Positions 23,930 to 32,119 of a stretch of DNA of 64,000 nt are shown here, piece by piece (position 1 is the first letter of the stretch; every line of letters starts with the position of its first letter). The DNA is from NCEH01 sp040049195. GTDB lineage: Bacteria > Pseudomonadota > Alphaproteobacteria > Rhizobiales > Xanthobacteraceae. The notes beneath the pieces are model-generated. The model made no database searches. It was not told the DNA's origin and saw only the letters and a list, made by a program, of their open reading frames with translations. The stretch is from NCBI RefSeq assembly GCF_040049195.1, contig NZ_JBDZDL010000003.1, one strand, 5' to 3'. A program made the translations under genes and the position numbers.

Positions 23930-24748
23930 TTGCGACGCATCATCAATTATCCGCCCGCGCGCGGCCAGAAGCTGATCCTGGGCATCCTTCCCTTCCTCGC
24001 CATCCTGATGATCTATCTGATGGCCTCCGAGGCACGCCTCGCGGTCAATCCGGGGGATAAGCTCATCCCCGGCTTCGCGTCCTTCTATGCCGCCATGGAG
24101 CGCCTGATGGCGCAGCCGGACCGGTCCAGCGGCCAATATCTGTTCTGGTGGGATACCTATCTCAGTCTCTGGCGCCTGTGCGTCGGGCTCGGCATCTCGG
24201 CCCTGCTGGGCTGCGTGCTCGGCATCCTCATCGGCTTCATTCCCCATCTGCGCGCCATGTTCGAGCCGGTTCTGGCCGCGCTCTCCCTGGTGCCGCCGCT
24301 GGCGGTGCTGCCGATCCTGTTCATCATCTTCGGCCTCGGCGAGGTGTCGAAGATCGTCCTGATCGTGTTCGGCGTCGCCCCATTCCTGATCCGCGATGTG
24401 GTGCTGCGGGTGGAAAGCCTGCCGCGCGAACAGATCATCAAGGCGCAGACGCTCGGCGGTTCCACCTGGCAGATGATGACCCATGTGGTGCTGCCGCAGG
24501 TGATGCCGAACCTCATCAATTCGGTCCGCCTCTCGCTCGGCGCCACCTGGCTGTTCGTCATCGCGGCGGAAGCCATCACGGCGGAAGGCGGGCTCGGCTA
24601 TCGCATCTTCCTGGTGCGCCGCTATCTCGCGATGGACGTCATCCTGCCGTACGTCGCCTGGATCACCCTGCTGGCCTTCCTGATGGATTACGGCCTGCGC
24701 CGCCTCAACACCCGTGCCTTTCCCTGGGCCGCGCTGAAGGAGAGCTGA
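23930..24748 (+). CDS. ABC transporter permease (copy 1, guanidine/urea-type)
   Basis: 272-residue permease of the SsuC/TauC class with about six membrane segments and the EAA loop ESLPREQIIKAQTLGGSTWQMMTHVVLPQVMPNLINSVRLSLGA (in pieces). It starts at TTG (23930) after a strong GGGAGGG site. It is paralogous to the permease at 46105: shared LAVNPGDKLIP/LAENPADKLLP, PPLAVLPILFIIFGLGEVSKI and GLGYRIFLVRRYLAMDVILPYVAWITLL. It lies directly behind its binding protein and 1 bp before the ATPase gene. Confidence 0.9.
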   Translation: MRRIINYPPARGQKLILGILPFLAILMIYLMASEARLAVNPGDKLIPGFASFYAAMERLMAQPDRSSGQYLFWWDTYLSLWRLCVGLGISALLGCVLGILIGFIPHLRAMFEPVLAALSLVPPLAVLPILFIIFGLGEVSKIVLIVFGVAPFLIRDVVLRVESLPREQIIKAQTLGGSTWQMMTHVVLPQVMPNLINSVRLSLGATWLFVIAAEAITAEGGLGYRIFLVRRYLAMDVILPYVAWITLLAFLMDYGLRRLNTRAFPWAALKES

Positions 24749-24749
24749 G

Positions 24750-25598
24750 GTGACGGCGATCAAGATCGACAAGGTCTGGAAGGAATACGGCGACACCGTC
24801 GTGCTGGAAAACGTCAGCCTGGAGCTGCCGGACCACGAGTTCCTGGTCATCATCGGCCCGAGCGGGGTCGGGAAGACCACCCTGCTGCGCCTGCTGCTGA
24901 GCCAGGAGACCCCGACGCGCGGGGAGATCCTGATCGACGGCAAGCCGATCGCCAGCGAGCCGACCGCCGATCGCGGCGTGGTGTTCCAGCGCTATTCGGT
25001 GTTTCCCCACAAGACCGTGCTGGGCAATGTGATGCTCGGCCCGCAATGGGCGCAGGCGCCCCTGCTCGGCCGGCTGTTCGGCCGCAAGCACCGCGCGCTC
25101 AAGGACCGCGCGCTCGCCCTGCTCGACCGCGTCGGCCTCGGTGCGGCGGCGGACAAATATCCCCAGCAGCTCTCCGGCGGCATGCAGCAGCGCCTGGCCA
25201 TCGCCCAGGCGTTGATCATGGAGCCCAAGGTGCTGCTCCTGGACGAGCCGTTCGGCGCGCTCGATCCCGGCACGCGCAAGGCGATGCACGTGCTGGTGCG
25301 CGAATTGTGGGAAGAGCACGCCATGACCATCGTCATGGTCACCCACGATCTCGCCGAGGCATTCGCCCTCGGCACCCGCGTGATCGCAGTCGACCGTCCG
25401 CGCCGTGATCCCCAGGCGCCGGGGCGCTACGGGGCGACGATCACCTCCGATTTCGAAGCCAAGTGCCGGATCGTCCGCGAATCCGAGCGCTTCGAAGCCG
25501 CCCGCGCCAAGGCGCGGCAGGACCACGGCCAGAGCGGGGCCTCGCCCCCCGCCGCGGCGATGGTTCACCCCTTCCCCCTCAAGGCCGGCGCCGCCTAA
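24750..25598 (+). CDS. ABC transporter ATP-binding protein (copy 1, guanidine/urea-type)
   Basis: 282-residue ATPase with GTG start at 24750. Walker A GPSGVGKTTLLRLLL (valine in place of the usual cysteine of this class), Q-loop VFQRYSVFPHKTVLG, signature LSGGMQQRLAIAQAL and Walker B VLLLDEPFGALDPGTRK. It matches the ATPase at 46914 in the start (KVWKEYGD/HLWKEYGE) and in the LLGRLFGRKHR/LIGRLFGTARR insert. A 35-residue proline/alanine-rich tail follows the nucleotide-binding fold. Completes importer copy 1. Confidence 0.92.
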   Translation: MTAIKIDKVWKEYGDTVVLENVSLELPDHEFLVIIGPSGVGKTTLLRLLLSQETPTRGEILIDGKPIASEPTADRGVVFQRYSVFPHKTVLGNVMLGPQWAQAPLLGRLFGRKHRALKDRALALLDRVGLGAAADKYPQQLSGGMQQRLAIAQALIMEPKVLLLDEPFGALDPGTRKAMHVLVRELWEEHAMTIVMVTHDLAEAFALGTRVIAVDRPRRDPQAPGRYGATITSDFEAKCRIVRESERFEAARAKARQDHGQSGASPPAAAMVHPFPLKAGAA

Positions 25599-25642
25599 CA
25601 GCCTCGCCCGCCTTCAACATCAAACGCCTAGGAGCACGCCAC

Positions 25643-26956
25643 ATGGTCGCGCAACCCTTTCACTTGGCCTGGTTCATGAACTTCACCCCGGACGAATGGC
25701 GCGAGCCGTTCGGCAATGGCGGGTATCCCTGGGATGGCCGCTTCTATATCGAAATGGCGCAGACGCTGGAGCGCGCCTGCTTCGACTACATCATGATCGA
25801 AGACAAGCTCATGGTGCCCGAGACCTTCGGCGGCTCGCGCGACTTCGCGCTGAAGAACGCCATGATGGTGCCGAAGCACGACCCCGCGCCGCTGGCCACC
25901 GCCATGGGCATGGCCACCAGCCGCCTCGGCGTGGTCGCCACCATGTCCACGCTCGCCTATCCGCCCTATCTGCTGGCACGGCTGTGCTCCACCATCGACA
26001 GCCTGACGCGCGGGCGCTTCGGCTGGAACATCGTCACCTCGGCGGAGGATCTCGCCGCGCAGAACTTCGGCATGGACAAGCTGCCGCTGCGCGAAACCCG
26101 CTACGAGATGGCGGACGAATACATGGAAGTGGTCAGCAAGCTGTTCGACAGCTGGGATAGCGACGCCGTGGTGCTCGACCGGGAGAACGGCATCTATGCC
26201 GACCCGTCCAAGGTCCGCACCATCGACCACAAGGGCAAGTATTTCCAGGTGCGCGGCCCGCTCAACACGGTGCCCTCCCCCCAGGGCCGGCCGGTCTATG
26301 TGCAAGCCGGCGCCTCGCCGCGCGGCCGCGACTTTGCGGCGCTCCACGCGGATTCCATCATCTCGGTCGCCAGCGGCGTCGCCGAGATGAAGAAGTTCCG
26401 CGATGACATCCGCGCCCGCGCCGTGAAGCTCGGCCGCGACCCCAACGCCATCAAGGTGCTGTTCTGCATCACCCCGACCCTTGGCGAGACCGAGGCGGAA
26501 GCAAAGGCCAAGTATCAGCGCCTGGTGTCCTCGCCCCATTTCATCAACGACACCCTGTCCTCGCTCTCCGCCATCACCGAGATCGACTTCTCCAAATACG
26601 ACGTGGACAAGCCGCTGCCGGAAAAACTCGTCACCAATGGCGAGTCGGGCACGCTCGACAAGTTTCAGCAATGGGGCTCGGGCAAGACCGTGCGCGAGCT
26701 GGTGGTGGATGGCGGCGGCGGCCTCGTCTCCTCGGTGGAGCTGATCGGCACGCCCGACCAGGTGGCGGACCGCATGGGCGAGGTGATGGAAGAGGTGGGC
26801 GGCGACGGCTTCCTCATCACCACGCCGGTGCTGCGCGTCTCCCGCCGGTACATCATGGAAGTGGCCGACGGCCTCGTCCCCGCGCTCCAGCGCCGGGGCC
26901 TGACCCGCACCGCCTACACCCACCAGAGGCTGCGCGACAATCTGCTGGAATTCTGA
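25643..26956 (+). CDS. NtaA/SnaA/DszA-family flavin-dependent monooxygenase
   Basis: 437-residue LLM-class monooxygenase using reduced FMN. Typical sequence of the nitrilotriacetate monooxygenase A group: AWFMNFTPDEWREPF, LERACFDYIMIEDKLMVPETFGG, TRGRFGWNIVTSAEDLAAQNFGMD, RYEMADEYMEVVSKLFDSW, GRPVYVQAGASPRGRDFAALHAD. The start follows AGGAG 45 bp behind the importer ATPase. RutA of the pyrimidine pathway is also LLM-class, but is shorter and differs in these motifs. With RutE- and RutF-like genes next, this enzyme takes the place of RutA. Substrate unknown; oxygenolytic cleavage of a C-N or amide bond is the expected chemistry. Confidence 0.88.
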   Translation: MVAQPFHLAWFMNFTPDEWREPFGNGGYPWDGRFYIEMAQTLERACFDYIMIEDKLMVPETFGGSRDFALKNAMMVPKHDPAPLATAMGMATSRLGVVATMSTLAYPPYLLARLCSTIDSLTRGRFGWNIVTSAEDLAAQNFGMDKLPLRETRYEMADEYMEVVSKLFDSWDSDAVVLDRENGIYADPSKVRTIDHKGKYFQVRGPLNTVPSPQGRPVYVQAGASPRGRDFAALHADSIISVASGVAEMKKFRDDIRARAVKLGRDPNAIKVLFCITPTLGETEAEAKAKYQRLVSSPHFINDTLSSLSAITEIDFSKYDVDKPLPEKLVTNGESGTLDKFQQWGSGKTVRELVVDGGGGLVSSVELIGTPDQVADRMGEVMEEVGGDGFLITTPVLRVSRRYIMEVADGLVPALQRRGLTRTAYTHQRLRDNLLEF

Positions 26957-27020
26957 CGCCGGCGCGGCGGCCGCCCCCGCGCGCCGCCGCCGCTCCGACC
27001 TGGACCCTGGAGAGAGGCAA

Positions 27021-27626
27021 ATGAACGAAGCATCGCACCCCGGCGCCGTCGGCCCGGATGTTCTCGACACCTTGTTCCGCACCGCCCGCTCGCACAACAC
27101 ATGGCGCGACGGCAAGATCTCCGACGAAACGCTGGTCGAACTCTACGACCTGCTGAAGATGGGGCCCACCTCGGCCAATTGTTCGCCCGGCCGTTTCGTC
27201 TTCGTGCGCACGCCGGAAGGCAAGGAAAAGCTGCGTCCCGCCCTCTCCAAGGGCAATCTGGACAAGACCATGGCTGCGCCCGTCACGGTGATCGTGGCGC
27301 AGGACGAAGCCTTCTACGACCATTTGCCGAAGCTGTTCCCCCATGCGGACGCCAAGTCCTGGTTCACGTCCAGCCCCGACGCGGCGCGGGAAACCGCATT
27401 CCGCAACAGCACGCTGCAAGGCGGTTATCTGATCCTCGCCGCGCGTGCGCTCGGGCTCGACGCCGGGCCCATGTCCGGCTTCGACAAGGCCAAGGTGAAC
27501 GAGGCCTTCTTCGCCGGCACGCGCTGGACGGCGAACTTCTTGGTCAATCTCGGCCATGGCGACCCATCCGGCGTATTCGGCCGCCTGCCGCGCTTCGATT
27601 TCGCGGAAGCCTGCGTGCTGGCATGA
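27021..27626 (+). CDS. rutE: RutE-like nitroreductase-family protein (malonic semialdehyde reductase type)
   Basis: 201-residue flavoprotein of the nitroreductase fold. Nearly every RutE landmark is present: LKMGPTSANCSPGRFVFVRT, RPALSKGNLDKTMAAPVTVIV, DAKSWFTSSPDAARETAFRNS, RALGLDAGPMSGFDKAKVNEAFF. In the Rut pathway RutE reduces malonic semialdehyde to 3-hydroxypropionate. It overlaps or abuts the flavin reductase gene and follows the monooxygenase by 64 bp. Presence here suggests that a toxic aldehyde is formed, or that the protein has been recruited for another reductive step. Confidence 0.9.
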   Translation: MNEASHPGAVGPDVLDTLFRTARSHNTWRDGKISDETLVELYDLLKMGPTSANCSPGRFVFVRTPEGKEKLRPALSKGNLDKTMAAPVTVIVAQDEAFYDHLPKLFPHADAKSWFTSSPDAARETAFRNSTLQGGYLILAARALGLDAGPMSGFDKAKVNEAFFAGTRWTANFLVNLGHGDPSGVFGRLPRFDFAEACVLA

Positions 27627-27676
27627 GCCCGGTCGCGCCGCCCGCCACTCCCCGCCATCCTGGAGGGATCATCCCC

Positions 27677-28219
27677 ATGAACCTCGGCCACACCCCGCCG
27701 GCGGACGCCGGCCCCCACGGCGCACCGGCCGTGACCCAGCAGAGCTATCGCGATGCCATGTCCCGCGTTGGCGCGGCAGTGAATGTCGTCACCACCGATG
27801 GCCCGGGGGGGAAGGCGGGCTTTACCGCCTCGGCGGTGTGCAGCGTCACCGATACCCCGCCGACGCTGCTGGTGTGCCTCAATCGCGGCTCCTCCGTCAG
27901 CGCGGCGTTCCAGGCCAATGGGGTTCTGTGCGTCAACACGCTCGCGCCGAGCCACAAGGCCCTGTCCAACCTGTTCGGCGGCAAGACGCCCATGGAGGAG
28001 CGGTTCGCGGCCGCGCAATGGGCGCCTTGCGCCACCGGCGCGCCCATGCTGACGGACGCGGTGGCGGCGTTCGATTGCCGGGTGGCCCGCACGGTGGATG
28101 TGGGCACCCATTGCGTGCTGTTCTGCGAGGTGGTCGGCCTCGCCGCCGGCGGGGCGCCGGAGGCGCTGATCTATTTCGGCCGGCGCTATCACGCGGTGCA
28201 CGACGGCACCTCGCAATGA
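27677..28219 (+). CDS. rutF: RutF-like flavin reductase
   Basis: 180-residue flavin:NADH oxidoreductase (flavin_reduct domain) with YRDAMSRVGAAVNVVTTDGPGGKAGFTASAVCSVTDTPPTLLVCLN (in pieces), CVNTLAPSHKALSNLFGG and the C-terminal LIYFGRRYHAV, all as in RutF. Two starts are possible: ATG 27623, which overlaps the rutE stop (ATGA), and ATG 27677, which has a better GGAGGG site 9 bp upstream; the second is preferred. It would supply reduced FMN to the monooxygenase at 25643. It ends the operon, followed by a terminator-like hairpin. Confidence 0.88.
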   Translation: MNLGHTPPADAGPHGAPAVTQQSYRDAMSRVGAAVNVVTTDGPGGKAGFTASAVCSVTDTPPTLLVCLNRGSSVSAAFQANGVLCVNTLAPSHKALSNLFGGKTPMEERFAAAQWAPCATGAPMLTDAVAAFDCRVARTVDVGTHCVLFCEVVGLAAGGAPEALIYFGRRYHAVHDGTSQ

Positions 28220-28233
28220 GCGCGCCGGCGCCC

Positions 28234-28256
28234 TTCCCGCAGCTCTGAACCGGGAA
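28234..28256. terminator. Bidirectional hairpin between convergent rutF-like and pdxA-like genes
   Basis: TTCCCG (28234-28239) and CGGGAA (28251-28256) form the inner stem around an 11-nt loop; outer CGCCGGCG/CGCCCGGCG sequences (28223-28266) can extend it with a bulge. It fills the 48-bp gap between two convergent genes. Confidence 0.42.
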
Positions 28257-28267
28257 CCGCCCGGCGA

Positions 28268-29278
28268 TCAGGCCGGGACCTGCTCCCCGCGCCAGGCCGC
28301 GCCGACGCCCGCCAAGCGCACGACCAGATCGAAGGCATGTTGCAGCGCCGAGGGATCGGCCTTGTTCTGGCCGACAATGTCGAACGCCGTGCCTTGCGAG
28401 GAGGTCACGATGGGCACCGGCATGCCGCCGAGAACGGTGACGTTCTCGCCGAACGCGACGGTCTTCAGGGCGATCTGGCCCTGGTCGTGATACATGGTGA
28501 CGATCAGGTCGGCATCGCCGCGCAGGGCGCTGCGGAACAGAGTGTCGGCGGGGAACGGGCCTTCCACGTCGAGTCCGTCCGCCTTCATCCGCGCGACGGC
28601 GGGAGTGAGGACCTCGATCTCCTCCAGCCCCATGGCTCCGCCTTCGCCCGCATGGGGATTGAGCGCGGCCACGCGGATGCGCGGCTTGGCGACGCCGGCG
28701 GCACGGGCCGCACGAGCGCCGATCTGCGTCGCCTCCAGGATGCGCTCCACCGTGATCGCCCCCGCGACATCCTTCATGGGAATGTGGGAGGTGACACGGG
28801 TGGTCCAGAGCGGACCGCGGTTGATCAGCTCGAAACAGGCCTCGTGCCAGTTCAGCAGTTCCTGGAAATAGTGCATCTCGTCGAGCGCGTGATGCCCGGC
28901 GAGTTTCATGGCCTGTTTGTTCAGCGGCCCGTAGAGGATGCCGTTCACATGCCCGGCGGCGGCGGCCGCGGCCACGGCCTGGAGGCTCGCGAGGGTGTGG
29001 CGCCCGGCCTGCGCGGAAGCGATGCCGGGCTTCAGGGTCTCGCCGTCGGCGAGCGGCACGTCGATCAGCGTCACGAGGGCATCTGAGGCGGCGCTGGCGG
29101 CGCTGTCGGCAACCGGCTCGACATCGATGCGGACACCGGCGATCGCTTGCGCGCGCGCGAAGACCTCAGCATCCGCGAACAGGGCGACCGGCACCTTGCG
29201 GTTGGCGGAAAGTACCTTGGCGACCACTTCCGGTCCCACGCCGGCGGGGTCGCCGAGCATCATCCCAATACGAGCCAT
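28268..29278 (-). CDS. PdxA-family 4-hydroxythreonine-4-phosphate dehydrogenase-like protein
   Basis: 336-residue metal-dependent, NAD-linked decarboxylating dehydrogenase. Landmarks: IGMMLGDPAGVGPEVVAKVL at the start, and the three metal-binding histidines in TSHIPMKDVAGAIT, LNPHAGEGGAMGLEE and TMYHDQGQIALK. Besides vitamin B6 synthesis, the family includes PdxA2 four-carbon acid-phosphate dehydrogenases and dihydrodiol dehydrogenases such as TphB. It lies divergent from the ALDH gene with a LacI-type palindrome between them and no pdxJ or DUF1537 kinase nearby, so a catabolic role within the LacI regulon is more likely than B6 synthesis. Confidence 0.88.
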   Translation of the reverse strand: MARIGMMLGDPAGVGPEVVAKVLSANRKVPVALFADAEVFARAQAIAGVRIDVEPVADSAASAASDALVTLIDVPLADGETLKPGIASAQAGRHTLASLQAVAAAAAAGHVNGILYGPLNKQAMKLAGHHALDEMHYFQELLNWHEACFELINRGPLWTTRVTSHIPMKDVAGAITVERILEATQIGARAARAAGVAKPRIRVAALNPHAGEGGAMGLEEIEVLTPAVARMKADGLDVEGPFPADTLFRSALRGDADLIVTMYHDQGQIALKTVAFGENVTVLGGMPVPIVTSSQGTAFDIVGQNKADPSALQHAFDLVVRLAGVGAAWRGEQVPA

Positions 29279-29298
29279 TTGCGTCTCCGATCACCTGA

Positions 29299-29350
29299 TT
29301 GACTTCTTGTTAGCCGTCGATTAGCACTAGTGCATACGTATGCGCAAGCA
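29299..29350. promoter_or_regulatory. Divergent promoter region with LacI-type operator (site 1)
   Basis: The sequence TGCATACGTATGCGCAAGCA (29331-29350) contains a 14-bp near-perfect palindrome and is identical in 19 of 20 positions to 38038-38057. A -35-like TTGACT lies at 29299-29304, with a poor -10 (TAGCAC, 17-bp spacing) at 29322-29327. Position between the pdxA-like gene (minus) and the ALDH gene (plus) suggests that both are controlled by the LacI protein encoded at 36972. Confidence 0.62.
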
Positions 29351-29445
29351 GAGCCGGGACCCTCGTCCAGCCGCGCGGAAGTGCAACGGAATGGCCCGCC
29401 GGCACACTCAAAGAGCGGAGCCAGGGCGGAAACGAGAGGAAGCCA

Positions 29446-30969
29446 ATGCTCGATATCAGCGAAGCGATATCGCCCGTCCAGCGCGCCGAAGCGGCCGCTG
29501 CGGAAGCGAAGCGTCTTTCCGGCATGGTGGTTTGCGAGGGCCGGCTCCAGGCCGCGCTGACCGACCACACGTTCGAGGTCGATAATCCCGCCACCGGCCG
29601 CATCATCGGCCACGCGCCCCGCTGCGGCAGCGCCGATGTCGACCGCGCCGTCGCCTCCGCACAATCCGCCTTCGCGGGCTGGCGCCACCTCACCGCCCGC
29701 GACCGCGCGGCCTTCCTGGTGAAGGCCGCGGCGCGGCTGGAGAGTGAGGCGGAAGCGATCGCCCAACTTTCCGCATTCGAGACCGGCAACGCGCTCGCGA
29801 CCCAGACTCGCGGCGAAGCCGCCACCATGGTGGACATCCTGCGTTTCTTTGCCGGCCTCGCCGGCGAGGTGAAGGGGCAGACCATTCCCTATCTGGACGG
29901 CCGCCTGCTGTTCACCAAGCGCGAGCCGCTTGGCGTGGTCGCCGCCATCATTCCCTGGAATGCCCCGCTGATGCAACTCGCATCCAAGATCGGCCCGGCG
30001 CTCGCGGCCGGCAATACGGTGGTGTTGAAGACCGCGGAACAGGCGCCGCTCGCCGTGCTGCGGTGTTTCGAGCTGATGCAGGAAGTGCTGCCGCCGGGCG
30101 TCACAAATTGCATCTCGGGCCTTGGCGAGGAGGCGGGGCGCCTGCTGTGCGAGCATCCCCGGGTGCGTAAGGTCACCTTCACCGGATCGAGCGCGGTGGG
30201 CGTGAAAATCCTGCATTACGCGGCCGACAAGATCGCCCCGGTGACGGCCGAACTCGGCGGCAAGAACCCGAGCGTCTTCCTGCCCGACATGGATCCGGCG
30301 GCCGCAGCCGACGGCGTGGTGCGCGGCCTGCGGCTGCAGCGCCAGGGGCAGTCCTGCACCGCCGGCACGCGGGTCTATATCCACGATTCCATCTATGACG
30401 AAGTGGTGGAGCGGGTGCTTGCAATTATCCCCACCTTCCGCGTCGGCGACCCGCTGGACGAGCGCACCCAGGTGGGTTCCATCATCTCCAAGTCCCAGTT
30501 TGACCGCGTGGAGCGCTATGTGCAGATGGCGCGCCAGACCGAGGGCGCGCGCATCCTCACCGGCGGCGCGCGCCCGCAGGACCCGGCCCTGAAGGACGGC
30601 TATTTTTACCAGACCACCCTCATCGAAGGCATCCCGCATTCGTCTGAGGTGTGCCAGGACGAGATCTTCGGACCGGTGGCGACGCTGGCGCGCTGGACCG
30701 ATTTCGCAGCGGTGATCCAGGAAGCCAACGACGTCAAGTTCGGCCTCGCCGCCACGGTATGGACCAACGATCTGTCCAAGGCCTTCCAGTTCATCGAGCA
30801 GGTGGATGCCGGCTTCGTGCAGGTGAACCAATATGCGGTGGCCGAAGCGAACATCGAATACGGCGGCACCAAGATGAGCGGCATGGGGAAAGAACTTTCG
30901 CTCGAAAGCATGCTGCATCATTTCACCTGGTCGAAGACCGCCATCATCAATCCAAATATTTCGGCCTAG
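29446..30969 (+). CDS. Aldehyde dehydrogenase family protein
   Basis: 507-residue NAD(P)-dependent aldehyde dehydrogenase. Conserved Glu in VTAELGGKNPSVFLPDMD, catalytic Cys in RQGQSCTAGTRVYIHDS, cofactor region IIPWNAPLMQLASKIGPALAAGNTVVLKTAEQAP (in pieces), and C-terminal YGGTKMSGMGKELSLESML. The ATG is preceded by GAGAGGA. First gene of the LacI-controlled operon that continues through the HIBADH-type enzyme, LivGFHM and the HisD-like dehydrogenase. Probably oxidises a semialdehyde made by one of the cluster dehydrogenases. Confidence 0.92.
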   Translation: MLDISEAISPVQRAEAAAAEAKRLSGMVVCEGRLQAALTDHTFEVDNPATGRIIGHAPRCGSADVDRAVASAQSAFAGWRHLTARDRAAFLVKAAARLESEAEAIAQLSAFETGNALATQTRGEAATMVDILRFFAGLAGEVKGQTIPYLDGRLLFTKREPLGVVAAIIPWNAPLMQLASKIGPALAAGNTVVLKTAEQAPLAVLRCFELMQEVLPPGVTNCISGLGEEAGRLLCEHPRVRKVTFTGSSAVGVKILHYAADKIAPVTAELGGKNPSVFLPDMDPAAAADGVVRGLRLQRQGQSCTAGTRVYIHDSIYDEVVERVLAIIPTFRVGDPLDERTQVGSIISKSQFDRVERYVQMARQTEGARILTGGARPQDPALKDGYFYQTTLIEGIPHSSEVCQDEIFGPVATLARWTDFAAVIQEANDVKFGLAATVWTNDLSKAFQFIEQVDAGFVQVNQYAVAEANIEYGGTKMSGMGKELSLESMLHHFTWSKTAIINPNISA

Positions 30970-30979
30970 GGAGCCCGTC

Positions 30980-31921
30980 ATGCGTGTAGCATTCATCGGC
31001 ATCGGAAACATGGGGCGCCCCATGGTCCGCAATCTGATCCATGCCGGTCACACCGTCTTCGCCTACGACCTTTCGGTGGCCGCCCTCGACGAGGCCGTGC
31101 GGCTCGGCGCCCATGCGGCGGTGTCGCCCCACGGCGCCGCAACCGAGGCGGACGTGGTGATCTCCATGCTGCCCACCGGGCAGAATGTGCGCGACCTTTA
31201 TCTCGGGCCGGACGGCCTCGTGGCGAAGACGCGCGCGGGCACTCTGCTGATCGATTCCAGCACCATTTCGAGCACCGTCTCGTCCGAGATCGCCGTCGCG
31301 GCCCGCGCCGCCGGCAAGAGCATGATCGACGCCCCGGTCTCCGGCGGCACGCCGGGCGCGGAAGCCGGCACCCTCACCTTCATGGTGGGCGGCAGCGCGG
31401 AGGACCTGGAGCGCGCGCGCCCGCTGCTGGAAGCCATGGGGAAGCGCATCTTCCATGTCGGCGGCAACGGCGCCGGCCACACGGCGAAGCTGTGTAACAA
31501 CATGCTCTCCGGCGTGTGCATGGCGGCCACCGCCGAGGCCCTGGCGCTGGGCGTCGCCAACGGCCTGGACCCGGCGGTGCTCTCCGAGGTGATGCGCAAT
31601 TCCTCGGGCACGAACTATGCGCTGGAGCGCTATCATCCCTATCCCGGCATCATGCCGAACGTGCCGTCCTCCCATGGCTACCAGGGCGGTTTCCGCTCCG
31701 AGTTCCAGCTCAAGGACATGCGTTTGGCCAAGCAGCTCTCGGCGGAATACAAATCCCTGAGCCCGCTCGGTGATCTCGCGTGCGACCTGTTCGCGCTGCA
31801 TTGCCAGAGCGGCAACGGCCATCTCGATTACGGCAGCATCATCAAGATGATGATGAAGGTGCCCGAGGGCGCGGCGCCCGGTGCCGCGAGCGCAGACGAC
31901 CAGATGAGGCGCGCAGTCTAG
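30980..31921 (+). CDS. 3-hydroxyisobutyrate dehydrogenase-family oxidoreductase
   Basis: 313-residue beta-hydroxyacid dehydrogenase. Rossmann motif FIGIGNMGRPMVRNLIHAG at the start, substrate motif DAPVSGGTPGAEAGTLTFMVGG, catalytic Lys in GNGAGHTAKLCNNML and the late motif FQLKDMRLAKQLSAEY. Members act on 3-hydroxyisobutyrate, tartronate semialdehyde, 4-hydroxybutyrate or sulfolactaldehyde. It starts 11 bp behind the ALDH gene, so the two are co-transcribed and may act in sequence (alcohol to semialdehyde to acid). Confidence 0.92.
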   Translation: MRVAFIGIGNMGRPMVRNLIHAGHTVFAYDLSVAALDEAVRLGAHAAVSPHGAATEADVVISMLPTGQNVRDLYLGPDGLVAKTRAGTLLIDSSTISSTVSSEIAVAARAAGKSMIDAPVSGGTPGAEAGTLTFMVGGSAEDLERARPLLEAMGKRIFHVGGNGAGHTAKLCNNMLSGVCMAATAEALALGVANGLDPAVLSEVMRNSSGTNYALERYHPYPGIMPNVPSSHGYQGGFRSEFQLKDMRLAKQLSAEYKSLSPLGDLACDLFALHCQSGNGHLDYGSIIKMMMKVPEGAAPGAASADDQMRRAV

Positions 31922-32119
31922 ACCGGACGAGGTCTCCCACCGCCATAAAACAAAACGGCGGGGGAGGAGGAAACGCATAACGCCAAGGACGACTCGCGTG
32001 GCGCGATGGAGGCGGCATTCCGTTCGAGGAATCCCGCCGTCCCCCGCGTTCCGCCGCCGGCTCCCATACGGCGCCGGAGGACGGACTGCGCCGAGTCGCC
32101 TCACCACCGGAGGAGGGAC

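Noticed and set aside
25643..26956. Monooxygenase as RutA
   Set aside because: RutE and RutF neighbours invite this, but the length (437) and motifs are those of the NtaA/SnaA/DszA group, and RutB, RutC, RutD and RutG are absent.
28268..29278. Vitamin B6 biosynthesis gene pdxA
   Set aside because: Located in a LacI-controlled catabolic cluster with no ksgA or pdxJ neighbour, so a PdxA2- or dihydrodiol-dehydrogenase-type role is more likely. Not excluded.
31922..32119. Possible small or decayed gene behind the GGAGGAGG at 31964
   Set aside because: A ribosome-site-like sequence is present, but it is followed by ATAACG rather than a start codon and there is no supported reading frame before livG.
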